Under the pieces are notes generated by a model, which saw nothing but the letters and a program-made list of their open reading frames with translations, had not been told where the DNA came from and made no database searches. DNA of 64,000 nucleotides from positions 41,768 to 105,767 of the forward strand of contig NZ_JANFQF010000022.1 of the NCBI RefSeq assembly GCF_024438035.1. Reading direction: 5' to 3'. The position numbers and the translations under genes are program-made. Of the stretch, positions 18,673 through 27,896 are shown one piece after another; position 1 is the first letter of the stretch, and each line of letters starts with the position of its first letter. This DNA is from Rhodococcus tibetensis (GTDB taxonomy: Bacteria; Actinomycetota; Actinomycetes; Mycobacteriales; Mycobacteriaceae).

Positions 18673-18767
18673 GGCGGTTCGATTCAGGACAACGGTGGCG
18701 GGGAGCCGCGTGCGACGTGGCTACTGCCAGGATATTCCGGGTCGAGTCCGATCGGGGCGAAAGTCCG

Positions 18768-20063
18768 TCAGGCGCTGCGCAACGGCATGTGAGGCGGATC
18801 CCGGCGCATGGGATCTACGGCCTCAGGCGGCGCCGCGACCAGGGCCGGGGACCGAGTTCTGCGCGCGAAAACGGCCGATGCGACAAGGACGGGGACGTAG
18901 ACGACGAGGTAGATGTTCTGCAGTATCGGGGCGACCGGCCAGGAGGGCGGGTACAGGAACAACCCGATCACGATGAAGTCGGGGCTCCACCAGTACGGCC
19001 ACGCCGCGGTCGCGGCGAACAATGCTGCCGCGGCCCACCACCAAGGCCGGCGCACGGTCAGCGCACGGTGCACCACATCGACGAGCAGGGGAATCAGCCA
19101 CACCCAGTGATGACTCCACGAATACGGCGACACCACGGCCATGGTGAGTCCGCTGAGGGCGACTGCGAGGAGGTGCTCGCCGCGCTGGTACAGCCGCACC
19201 GACACCACGAGGCTGATCGCGGCCACGGTGCCCGCCACGACGAACCACAACCACAGCGGCGCGGTTCCGTCGGTCAGCCGGGCCAGGGTTCCACGCAACG
19301 ACTGGTTCGACGGATGTCTGTTGTCGGCTATCCGCGTCGAGTCGAAGAACGTGCTGGTCCAGTACTGCCGTGAATCTCCGGGGATCACCACCCAGGCCAC
19401 GCCCACCGTCGCGAGAAAGGCCGCCGTGGCGACGGCAGCGGCGCGCCACTGGCGCAACGCCAGGAACACCACCACGAAGTAGGCGGGAGTCAGTTTGATC
19501 CCAGCGCCGATGCCCGTGCCCACTCCTCGCAGGAGGCTGCGATTCGGCCGGGAGAAATCCCACAGCACCAGCAGCATCAGCACCAGATTGATCTGGCCGT
19601 AGAACAGGGTGGTTCGTACCGGTTCGACGAGAGTGCAGTTAATTGTCGCCAGGGCTGTGACGAGCAGCAGGTAGGGCGTGATCCGGTATCCGAGCACGCG
19701 CCAGCACAGCAGGATGCACGCCGCCAGCACGCACAGATTCAGTGCCATCCACAGGTTGTCGACATAGGCGCCGGGGATTCGTTCGACGGGGATGAACACC
19801 AGCGCCGAGAACGGGGTGTAGGTGTAGTGCAATCCGAGTACGACAGGCCCGCCGTAGAGCGGCAGGTCGTGCTGCACCCGCCACCCGCCGTCCCGGTACA
19901 CGTGGAGGTCGGCGCCGCCGGCGAACAACCCGATGTCCGGGGTCCACGGATCGACAGGGCCGAGAACCAAGGCTGCCGCAACCGTCGCGCTCACCACCAA
20001 CCCGATCACGAGTGTCAGGCTGCGCGGAAACAGAACGCCGCCACCTGCCTCCGATCCGGCCAT
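18768..20063 (-). CDS. GT87 family alpha-mannosyltransferase-like membrane protein
   Basis: 431 residues with about ten membrane helices, of the GT-C family 87 (DUF2029). Mycobacterial relatives (PimE, Rv2181) transfer mannose from polyprenyl-phosphate-mannose onto phosphatidylinositol mannosides or lipomannan on the periplasmic side. The first external loop holds GGADLHVYRDGG, with the Asp expected in the active site, and YTYTPF. A later loop has SRIADNRHPSNQSL-like residues typical of the family. The cytosolic C-terminus is Arg/Pro-rich. Glycan specificity cannot be told. Confidence 0.85.
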   Translation of the reverse strand: MAGSEAGGGVLFPRSLTLVIGLVVSATVAAALVLGPVDPWTPDIGLFAGGADLHVYRDGGWRVQHDLPLYGGPVVLGLHYTYTPFSALVFIPVERIPGAYVDNLWMALNLCVLAACILLCWRVLGYRITPYLLLVTALATINCTLVEPVRTTLFYGQINLVLMLLVLWDFSRPNRSLLRGVGTGIGAGIKLTPAYFVVVFLALRQWRAAAVATAAFLATVGVAWVVIPGDSRQYWTSTFFDSTRIADNRHPSNQSLRGTLARLTDGTAPLWLWFVVAGTVAAISLVVSVRLYQRGEHLLAVALSGLTMAVVSPYSWSHHWVWLIPLLVDVVHRALTVRRPWWWAAAALFAATAAWPYWWSPDFIVIGLFLYPPSWPVAPILQNIYLVVYVPVLVASAVFARRTRSPALVAAPPEAVDPMRRDPPHMPLRSA

Positions 20064-20222
20064 GCCGTCCCCCTTTCTTCTCCCCTCCCGAGTACACGCT
20101 AACCGGCGGGAGGCACCGGCTTTGGTATCGCAGGCCGGTCAGCGGATTCGTTATCGATCCGTACCGGCGCCGAGACGCGTGCGCGCGCCGAGGGGTTGAC
20201 CGCACACACAGCGGGTGCAACA

Positions 20223-20240
20223 CTGAACTAGATGGTTCAG
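20223..20240. promoter_or_regulatory. Dyad at ArsR start codon
   Basis: Inverted repeat CTGAAC-6-GTTCAG spanning the ATG of the ArsR gene. Its position suggests autorepression by blocking initiation. Confidence 0.5.
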
Positions 20241-20564
20241 CATTCAGATCTCGATACTTCGTTCGCCGCACTGGCCGACCCCACGCGACGTGGGATCCTC
20301 CAACGGCTCGGCCAAGGCGCCAGCACGATCAGCGATCTGGCGGAGCACTTCGAGATGACCCTCACCGGCATCAAGAAGCACGTGCACCTGCTCGAGGTTG
20401 CAGGCATGGTCGTGACGGAAAAGCGCGGGCGGGTGCGGTACTGCACGCTCGGCCCGAATCCCCTCGAGCGCGAGGTGGCCTGGATACGGGGCTACCAATC
20501 GTCGCTCGAAAGCCGACTGGACCGTCTGGACGAATTCCTCTCACGAACGGAAGGCACCTCATGA
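20232..20564 (+). CDS. ArsR family winged-helix regulator
   Basis: 110 residues. It has the ArsR-type helix-turn-helix: [14 protein letters not shown] near 13-26, then [22 protein letters not shown] and wing GRVRYCTLG. No metal-binding cysteine motif is present, so it belongs to the non-metal group that usually sits with an AHSA1/SRPBCC gene. That partner follows with an ATGA overlap but is broken here. ATG 20232 is embedded in an 18-base dyad. Confidence 0.92.
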   Translation: MVQHSDLDTSFAALADPTRRGILQRLGQGASTISDLAEHFEMTLTGIKKHVHLLEVAGMVVTEKRGRVRYCTLGPNPLEREVAWIRGYQSSLESRLDRLDEFLSRTEGTS

Positions 20565-20877
20565 GCACATCAACTCCCCCCACGGCTGCAACACTCACCA
20601 CCCCGGCGGACCGCGAAATCCACGTCGAGCGCATCTTCAATGCCCCGCGCGAGCGTGTGTGGGCAGCCTTCACCACACCCGAACTGCTGGCACAGTGGTG
20701 GGGCCGCGGCAATCGGCTCGACGTGGAGCGCTGGGTGACGGTCGCACCAGACTAACCGTCGTCAGCCAGTTCCACGCGCCTGAAGAGCGCGACGGCATGC
20801 TGCAATCCGGCATGGAAGGTGGCATGAACGAAAGCTACGTGGCCCTCGATGCGGTCCTGGCGCAGACGAATTGGTGA
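20561..20877 (+). pseudogene. AHSA1/SRPBCC family gene, internally deleted
   Basis: The 5' part reads [12 protein letters not shown] and then [24 protein letters not shown], the family N-terminus, and stops after 64 codons (VTVAPD-stop) at 20755. In a different frame the sequence right at that point reads [12 protein letters not shown] then [18 protein letters not shown] to a stop at 20877, the normal family C-terminus. About 80 central codons are missing and the join is out of frame. The intact family is ~150 residues and binds hydrophobic ligands. This is a clear internal deletion rather than a short gene. Confidence 0.85.
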
Positions 20878-20894
20878 GCGGTACGGTGCCGGGT

Positions 20895-22313
20895 TCAGCC
20901 GATAACCGACACGCTGTGCCTACGTCCCACCAACCAGCACGCCACGGTGATCGCGCACGTGAAGGTGAGTGTCGCGATGAGCTGGTTCCGCGCTGCGTCG
21001 TCGAACAGAGCCAGCACCGCCACCGCGGCGAGCAGGGCGAGAGCGACGTAGGACAGATACGGGAAGCCCCACATCTTCAACGGCAGGTCGCTGAGGCCCT
21101 CCTTTTCGGCGCGGCGGCGTAGCACGATCTGCGACACCGTGACGAACGTCCACAACACGAGGATCGTCGACCCGACGGCGTTGAGCAGCAGGGGAAGTAC
21201 CCGGTCGGGCGCAAGGTAGTTGAGAATCACCGTCAGGAAGCCGAAGGTCACCGACGCGAGCACCGCGAGGCGGGGTACGCCGTTGCGAGACACCCGCCCG
21301 AAGATCTTGGCCGCGGCGCCGCGCTCGGACAGCGAGTAGATCATCCGAGAACCACTGAACAGCATGGCGTTGAGCGAAGACAGCAGGGCGATCACCACGA
21401 CGACGGTCATCACCGCGGCGGCCCCGGGTACGTGTGCGGCGTTCAGCACCGCCACGAAGGGGCCGGTGGCGAGTTCGTCGGCAGTCCACGGCAACACCGT
21501 CACCATGATCAGAACGGAACCGATGTAGAACACCAGGATTCGCCACACGATTGAGCGCACCGCCCGGCTCACGTTGCGGCGCGGCTCGGACGTCTCCGCG
21601 GCGGCAATGGCCATCACCTCGGTGCCGCCGAACGCGAACACCACGATGAGCAGTCCGGCCGCAATGCCGGTGATCCCGTTCGGGGCGAATCCGCCGTGGC
21701 CCGTGAGGTTCGCCAGCGCGGGAGCGTCGAAGCTCGGGATCCAACCGAAGATCATCGCGGAACCGATACCCAGGAAGGCGACGATCGCCGCGATCTTCAG
21801 TGCAGCGAACCAGAATTCGAACTCACCGAACCGGGAGACACCCGTCAGGTTCACAGCGGTCAGCACACTCATATAGACGAGCGCCGCCGCCCACTGCGGC
21901 ACCGTCGGTATCGACGACGCGGTGATGGCTGCTGCAGCGGTCGCCTCGGCCGCCACCACGATGACCACCTGCACCCAGTAGAGCCATCCGATGGTGCGTC
22001 CCGCGACCGGGCCCATCGCGTTCTCGGCGTGGACCGAAAAGGCGCCGCTGTCGGGATCGGCGGCCACCATTTCGCCCATCATGCGCATGACGAGGACGAC
22101 GAGGAAGCCGGCGATCAGGAACGACACGAGCACCGCCGGACCCGCGACAGCGATGCCGGCGCCGGAACCGACGAACAACCCGGCCCCGATCGCACCCCCC
22201 AGGCTCATCATCACGAGCTGTCGCGGCTTCATCGCCTGCTGAAGTCCCCGGGTGGCAATATCTTTCGTCGGAACAGGCGGTGTCTGCACCGCTGTGTCGT
22301 GAACTGTGTTCAT
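20895..22313 (-). CDS. Amino acid permease (APC superfamily)
   Basis: 472 residues and ~12 membrane helices, AAT-type amino acid permease of the APC superfamily. The first helix has the family signature MMSLGGAIGAGLFVGSG; EMVAADPDSGAFSVHAE follows helix 2. ATG 22313 (MNTVHDTAV) is preceded by GGGAGACCCC; a longer frame upstream runs into the dehydrogenase gene. Only 16 bases separate it from that dehydrogenase, so uptake and oxidation of an amino acid, perhaps branched-chain, Phe or Glu, are probably co-expressed under the Lrp regulator. Confidence 0.92.
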   Translation of the reverse strand: MNTVHDTAVQTPPVPTKDIATRGLQQAMKPRQLVMMSLGGAIGAGLFVGSGAGIAVAGPAVLVSFLIAGFLVVLVMRMMGEMVAADPDSGAFSVHAENAMGPVAGRTIGWLYWVQVVIVVAAEATAAAAITASSIPTVPQWAAALVYMSVLTAVNLTGVSRFGEFEFWFAALKIAAIVAFLGIGSAMIFGWIPSFDAPALANLTGHGGFAPNGITGIAAGLLIVVFAFGGTEVMAIAAAETSEPRRNVSRAVRSIVWRILVFYIGSVLIMVTVLPWTADELATGPFVAVLNAAHVPGAAAVMTVVVVIALLSSLNAMLFSGSRMIYSLSERGAAAKIFGRVSRNGVPRLAVLASVTFGFLTVILNYLAPDRVLPLLLNAVGSTILVLWTFVTVSQIVLRRRAEKEGLSDLPLKMWGFPYLSYVALALLAAVAVLALFDDAARNQLIATLTFTCAITVACWLVGRRHSVSVIG

Positions 22314-22329
22314 GGGGTCTCCCGGGACG

Positions 22330-23556
22330 TCAGACGAGCTGATCGAGAGCGATCTCGAAGGCGGTACCGGCAATCCCGGTCGGCTGCTGTGATCGCGCGT
22401 GGCACCGCTCGAGCGCCGTCGCCACCGTGGTCGACACATCGCCGAAGATGGCGTCGTCGGACACCTCGATATCACCCTCCATCAACAATGCGAAAGCCCG
22501 GGCCATGCCGCAGTTGGCGATGAAATCGGGCAACACCGCCACACTCTTGTCGGCGTATTCGTAGGTGGGGCCGTAGAAGATCTCGTCGTCGGCGAAGGGC
22601 ACGTTGGCGCCGCTCGCCACCACTTCGAGGCCGCCGTCGATCAACCGGTCCACCTGGTCGCGAGTGACCAGACGGGACGCCGCGCAGGGCAGGAACACCT
22701 CCGCGCCGACACTCCAGATCGTCTCGTTGATCTCCGTGAACGGCACCGCGCCAGTGGCATTCAGCTCGTTGCCCGACCTGGTCAGGAAGAGGTCGCGGAT
22801 CTGCTCGAAATCGTAGCCATCGGTGTTCGACACCCCGCCGTTGCGGTCGATGATTCCGACGATCCGGGCGCCGGACTGGGCGAGGTAGTAGGCGGCGGTG
22901 GCACCGACATTGCCCCAGCCCTGCATGATAACCCGCTTGCCGGTGAGTTCACCGCCGTAGACGCGGTGGTAGTGGCGCACCGATTCCGCGACACCCCAGC
23001 CGGTGATCAGGTCGGAAACCGTGTACTTGGCCTGCGGGTCGGGGGTGAAGCGCGGATCCTCGACCACCTTCGCGACACCGAGCCGGAGTTGACCGACCCG
23101 CTGCACCCGTTCACGGTCGGTGGCCGCGAAATGTCCGTTGACGACGCCTTCCTGCGGGTGCCACAAGCCGTAGCTCTCGGTAATCGGGACGACCTCGGCC
23201 ATCTCGTCGACGTTCAGGTCTCCGCCGGTGCCGTAATACGCCTTCAGCAGCGGGGTCACGGCCTTGAACCAGCGTCGCAACACCTCGTCCTTGCGGGGGT
23301 CCGTCGGATCGAAATCGATGCCCGACTTTGCACCGCCGATGGCCGGCCCCGAGACGGTGAACTTCACTTCCATGGTCTTGGCAAGCGACTCCACTTCCCG
23401 GCGGTCCAGCCCGCGCCGCATCCTCGTTCCCCCGCCGGCGGCGCCACCACGCAGCGAGTTGATCACTGTCCATCCCCGCGCGGACGTCTCGGTGTCGTGC
23501 CACTCGAAGACGATCTCGGGGGCCTTTTCTTCGAATCGGGTGAGCAGGTTCTTCAT
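22330..23556 (-). CDS. Glu/Leu/Phe/Val dehydrogenase family enzyme
   Basis: 408 residues. Oxidative deamination of an amino acid to a 2-oxo acid with NAD(P). The substrate domain has GGGTRMRRG near 42, PAIGGAKSGIDFDP near 71-84 with a candidate catalytic Lys, and YGTGGDLNVDEM near 107. The Rossmann domain has MQGWGNVGATAAYYL near 210-225. Length and the GGAKSGI motif fit the family; substrate preference is not decidable by eye. First gene of a two-gene operon with the permease and divergent from nothing: the Lrp gene upstream runs the same way. Confidence 0.9.
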   Translation of the reverse strand: MKNLLTRFEEKAPEIVFEWHDTETSARGWTVINSLRGGAAGGGTRMRRGLDRREVESLAKTMEVKFTVSGPAIGGAKSGIDFDPTDPRKDEVLRRWFKAVTPLLKAYYGTGGDLNVDEMAEVVPITESYGLWHPQEGVVNGHFAATDRERVQRVGQLRLGVAKVVEDPRFTPDPQAKYTVSDLITGWGVAESVRHYHRVYGGELTGKRVIMQGWGNVGATAAYYLAQSGARIVGIIDRNGGVSNTDGYDFEQIRDLFLTRSGNELNATGAVPFTEINETIWSVGAEVFLPCAASRLVTRDQVDRLIDGGLEVVASGANVPFADDEIFYGPTYEYADKSVAVLPDFIANCGMARAFALLMEGDIEVSDDAIFGDVSTTVATALERCHARSQQPTGIAGTAFEIALDQLV

Positions 23557-23747
23557 GGCTTCTTTCGGGTGTCGGGGCGGCCGGGCTGCGGGGCGATCGA
23601 GCCGGTTCGTCGGTCAGCGCCCGCTGTTACGGCGATCACTGTGGCGGGCGCCACTCCCGTGCCGCAAGCAGTGCGGCAGCACGTAGCCAACATGAACATC
23701 ACCACGACAGGTGTTCGACATTTTTCTAGGCAACGTGCCCAGCAAAC

Positions 23748-24278
23748 TCAGCGATCGACGTGCTGATCGGTGGCCCGGTACGCGGGAGCCTTCGCCGAAC
23801 CGCGACGGTCGAGGGTGCGCAAAAGCGGCATCGATCGGTACGGAACGAGCACGGACAGCACCATGACGCTCGTCGATCGCGCGACAACGCTCGACTTGTT
23901 CAGATCGATCAAGGTCTGCTGCAGACCGAGGTGTGATTGGGCCGCGACCCGGCACAAGATGTCGCCCGAACCGGTGGTTGCAAAGGCCTCGAGCACGCCG
24001 GGAATCGACTCCAGTTCCGACGTCACCGAGTCGAGTGCGCCCTGCGCCGTCTCCAGGGTGACGAATGCCTGCACGTCGAAACCGGCGGCCCCGATGTCGA
24101 GATGCGGCTCGTAGCCGGCGACGATGCCCGACTCCTCGAGCTTGCGTACCCGGGCCTGGACGGTGGCTCTTGCCACCTTGATCCGGCGCGAGAGCTCCAG
24201 CACTCCCGCCTTCGGGTCGCTGTGCATAGCGTCGAGCAGCGCGAAATCGAGCTCGTCCAGTTGCACGGCATCCTTCAT
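23748..24278 (-). CDS. Lrp/AsnC family regulator
   Basis: 176 residues from ATG 24278, which has GGAGGTGTTCGC upstream. N-terminal helix-turn-helix: LLDAMHSDPKAGVLELSRRIKVARATVQARVRKLEESG (about 13-50). The C-terminal RAM ligand domain spans ~70-150. These regulators form octameric discs and respond to amino acids. It lies between the amino-acid dehydrogenase/permease operon (same strand, downstream) and divergent hpd, so it may control both tyrosine/phenylalanine catabolism and the operon. Confidence 0.93.
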   Translation of the reverse strand: MKDAVQLDELDFALLDAMHSDPKAGVLELSRRIKVARATVQARVRKLEESGIVAGYEPHLDIGAAGFDVQAFVTLETAQGALDSVTSELESIPGVLEAFATTGSGDILCRVAAQSHLGLQQTLIDLNKSSVVARSTSVMVLSVLVPYRSMPLLRTLDRRGSAKAPAYRATDQHVDR

Positions 24279-24413
24279 GCGAACACCTCCTCCGAGGCCA
24301 GTCAACTAGGCCGACTGTATAACAAATCGGGCAATCAGCCCCTCGAAAGTGGCAGTGGGGCTAGGAACTCCTGGCTCGGTTGCCTACGAGAGCGAAGTGG
24401 GTTTTCGTAGTGA

Positions 24414-25667
<1,254 letters not shown>

Positions 25668-25879
25668 CGCGCTGGGCCGCCCCGCCGAGGGCGAAGGCGG
25701 GGGGGAGCGCACTAGCGCTTCGTCCCGTCCTGGCCGGTTCGAGTTGTTGCCGGGGACGAGAATCCACGAAAATCTGTCAATGTGGGGCGGCCACCCGTAG
25801 CGTCGGGAAAGCCGGGGAGTCGCAGCACAGTGAGGGCTTTCCGGACATTCCGTGAACGACACAGGAAGAGAGCAGCGCG

Positions 25880-26701
25880 ATGCCGTACATCACCACCTCC
25901 GACGGAACCGAGATCTACTACACCGAGCAGGGCACCGGCCAACCGATCGTGCTGAGCCATGGGTGGCCACTGAGTTCCGACGCGTGGCAGGTCGAACTGA
26001 AGGTGTTCGCTGACGCCGGCTACCGCACGATCGCGCACGATCGCCGCGGCCACGGCCGTTCGTCGAAGACCTACACCGGCAATGACATGGACACCTACGC
26101 AAAGGATCTCGCCGAACTCATCGAGACGCTCGACCTGAACAGCGTCATCCTGGTCGGACATTCCACCGGGGGCGGCGAGGTCGTCCGCTACGCAGCGCAG
26201 TACGGCAAAGGGCGCGTCGCCAAAATTGTCACCGCCGGTGCTGTTCCCCCGATCATGGTCCGATCCGACACCAATCCCGAAGGCACGCCTATCGAGGTGT
26301 TCGACGGAATCCGCAATGGCGTCCTGAAGGACCGGTCGCAGTTCTACAAGGACCTCAGCGAGACCTTCTTCGGCGCAAACCGCGAAGGCTCCGATGTCTC
26401 GCAGGGCGCGAAGGACGACTTCTGGCGGCAGGGAATGCTCGTCAATCTCGCGGCAGCGTACGACTGCGTCAAGGCATTCTCGGAAACGGACCAGACCGAG
26501 GACCTCGAGGCGATCGATGTCCCGATCCTCATTGCGCACGGCGACGACGACCAGATAGTCCCGATCGCCGCAGCAGCAGAGAAGTCCATCAAGCTGGTCG
26601 AGAACGGCACCCTCAAGGTGTACCCAGGGGCTCCCCACGGCATTTACGGCTCCTACCAGGAGGCCCTCGACCGAGACATTCTCGCGTTCATCAAGGAGTA
26701 G
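25880..26701 (+). CDS. Alpha/beta hydrolase, non-haem chloroperoxidase-like
   Basis: 273 residues of the cofactor-free haloperoxidase/arylesterase group. Catalytic triad: Ser95 in LVGHSTGGGE, Asp224 in HGDDDQIVP, His253 in GAPHGIYG. The oxyanion region is LSHGWPLSSDAW near 25-36. GAAGAGAGCAGCGCG precedes ATG 25880. In vitro such enzymes show perhydrolase or esterase activity; the natural substrate is unknown. Monocistronic, with a clear terminator after it. Confidence 0.93.
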   Translation: MPYITTSDGTEIYYTEQGTGQPIVLSHGWPLSSDAWQVELKVFADAGYRTIAHDRRGHGRSSKTYTGNDMDTYAKDLAELIETLDLNSVILVGHSTGGGEVVRYAAQYGKGRVAKIVTAGAVPPIMVRSDTNPEGTPIEVFDGIRNGVLKDRSQFYKDLSETFFGANREGSDVSQGAKDDFWRQGMLVNLAAAYDCVKAFSETDQTEDLEAIDVPILIAHGDDDQIVPIAAAAEKSIKLVENGTLKVYPGAPHGIYGSYQEALDRDILAFIKE

Positions 26702-26717
26702 ACCTCGCAGCAGCGCG

Positions 26718-26750
26718 TGGTCCCGCGACCTCAGCATCAGCGCGGGACCA
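26718..26750 (+). terminator. Hairpin after the alpha/beta hydrolase
   Basis: Perfect 10-base arms TGGTCCCGCG and CGCGGGACCA around a 13-base loop, starting 17 bases after the stop codon. Confidence 0.75.
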
Positions 26751-26771
26751 TCGCTTCGATACCGTGTCAGG

Positions 26772-26984
26772 ATGAGTACCCGCGATGTTCCTGCGCAGAT
26801 CGGGGATCTCCCCCCGATCGGGCGTCCGGCCAACAGTGCCCTGATCGTGGCGGGCATTACCTCCCTGGCCCAGGTGGCCACCCGCAGTCGCCGCGAACTA
26901 CTTGCCATGCACGGCGTGGGCCCGAAGGCCGTCCGCATCCTGGAAGTCGCCCTCGCGGAACAAGGGCTCGCCTTCGTCGAGTGA
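26772..26984 (+). CDS. Small helix-hairpin-helix DNA-binding protein
   Basis: A 70-residue protein that is essentially one helix-hairpin-helix pair: IGRPANSALIVAGITSLAQVA, then ELLAMHGVGPKAVRILEVAL, where the HGVGPKA turn is the backbone-binding hairpin. It resembles the RNA polymerase alpha C-terminal domain and small HhH proteins found near many actinobacterial genes. Likely binds DNA non-specifically; no enzyme domain is attached. ATG 26772 lies after the hydrolase terminator, so it has its own promoter. Confidence 0.8.
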   Translation: MSTRDVPAQIGDLPPIGRPANSALIVAGITSLAQVATRSRRELLAMHGVGPKAVRILEVALAEQGLAFVE

Positions 26985-27070
26985 GCGTGTGACGGTAGTG
27001 CGCCGCTTCGCTCGCCGGCGGAAACCGTTGAATCCGCGGCCGTCGAAGCAACTCCTGGCTGGAATCGGAT

Positions 27071-27769
27071 TCACTCCTTCGCTTCCGCCGTGCCGAGCGC
27101 CGTCAACAAGAACCTCTCGGCGGCATCGGTGTCGGCACCGAGGCGGTGGAGTGGACCGGGATTGTCGGATTCGTCGGCCATCAACGCAAGCAGCATGTGC
27201 TCGGTACCGATGTAGTTGTGCCCCAGTCGTAACGCCTCACGGGTGGTCAGTTCGAGCACCTTCTTCGCGCCCGCCGCGTAGGGGATCAGGCTGGGGGACT
27301 CGGCGTCGGCCGGCCCTGCCGGTAGTTCGGCCTCCGTCGCTTCCCGGATTGCATGCGGTGTGAAGCCCTGGTCGGTGAGCGCCCGCATCGCGAGGCTGTC
27401 GGGCGCGCAGAGCATGCCGAGTAGGAGATGCGCGGACTGAATCTCGGACAGTCGCTGCGCCCGTGCTTCTTCCTGCGATTGGACCACCGCGTGCCGGGCT
27501 TTTTCGGTAAAGCGCGCGAACATGTTGGCACTGCCTTTGGGTGTAAAGCGTTGCTGAGCGGCCTGCTTCGTGACACCGATGCAGCCGCCGATCTCGGTCC
27601 ACGAGGCACCGCTACGCCGCGCTTGATCGACGAAGTGTCCGATCAGGTGGTCGGAGATTTCGTTGACGTGCTCGGCGGTCAAGACCGCAGCCGTCAACTG
27701 TTCGAGGGGTTGATCGGGGTATCCGGAGCGGATGCCGTCGATGAGGTCATCGAGCCGAAGTTTTTCCAT
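27071..27769 (-). CDS. HTH plus Clp N-terminal domain protein
   Basis: 232 residues. An N-terminal helical segment carries a helix-turn-helix (SGASWTEIGGCIGVTKQAAQQRF, about 53-75). It is followed by two Clp repeat (Clp_N) motifs: FARFTEKARHAVVQSQEEA near 84 with SAHLLLGMLC, and ELTTREALRLGHNYIGTEHMLLAL near 175. No ATPase modules are present. Clp_N domains bind peptides or adaptor proteins at ClpA/C, so this may be a DNA-binding sensor of proteostasis. Two tandem dyads at and upstream of the start codon point to autoregulation. Confidence 0.88.
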   Translation of the reverse strand: MEKLRLDDLIDGIRSGYPDQPLEQLTAAVLTAEHVNEISDHLIGHFVDQARRSGASWTEIGGCIGVTKQAAQQRFTPKGSANMFARFTEKARHAVVQSQEEARAQRLSEIQSAHLLLGMLCAPDSLAMRALTDQGFTPHAIREATEAELPAGPADAESPSLIPYAAGAKKVLELTTREALRLGHNYIGTEHMLLALMADESDNPGPLHRLGADTDAAERFLLTALGTAEAKE

Positions 27770-27791
27770 GCGTCAACGCTAGATTGACGCA
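27769..27791. promoter_or_regulatory. Operator 1 of HTH/Clp-N gene
   Basis: Perfect dyad TGCGTCAA-7-TTGACGCA. Its inner edge overlaps the ATG of the minus-strand HTH/Clp-N gene. It shares the core CGTCAA-7-TTGACG with the second site. Confidence 0.65.
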
Positions 27792-27798
27792 TCAGAAT

Positions 27799-27817
27799 CG
27801 TCAAGGCTTCGTTGACG
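27799..27817. promoter_or_regulatory. Operator 2 of HTH/Clp-N gene
   Basis: Perfect dyad CGTCAA-7-TTGACG, the same core and spacer length as operator 1. The centres are 28 bases apart, close to three helical turns, which favours cooperative binding on one DNA face. Confidence 0.65.
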
Positions 27818-27896
27818 ATGAGCTTTTCCCACCGATGGCGTGCAGCGCGAATACGATGTCGGGGGGAGGGATGAGCTGTTTGACGGGAGCCTGACC

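Noticed and set aside
22399..23766. 455-codon plus-strand open frame over the amino-acid dehydrogenase
   Set aside because: Antisense shadow of a conserved enzyme; no ribosome site or family.
25712..26938. 408-codon minus-strand open frame over the alpha/beta hydrolase
   Set aside because: Antisense shadow; the plus strand has an intact catalytic triad.
27840..27896. Upstream start for the FdhF-like protein
   Set aside because: The extra 19 residues lie close to the operator region and the proposed start lacks a ribosome site; the ATG at 27897 gives the usual N-terminus.
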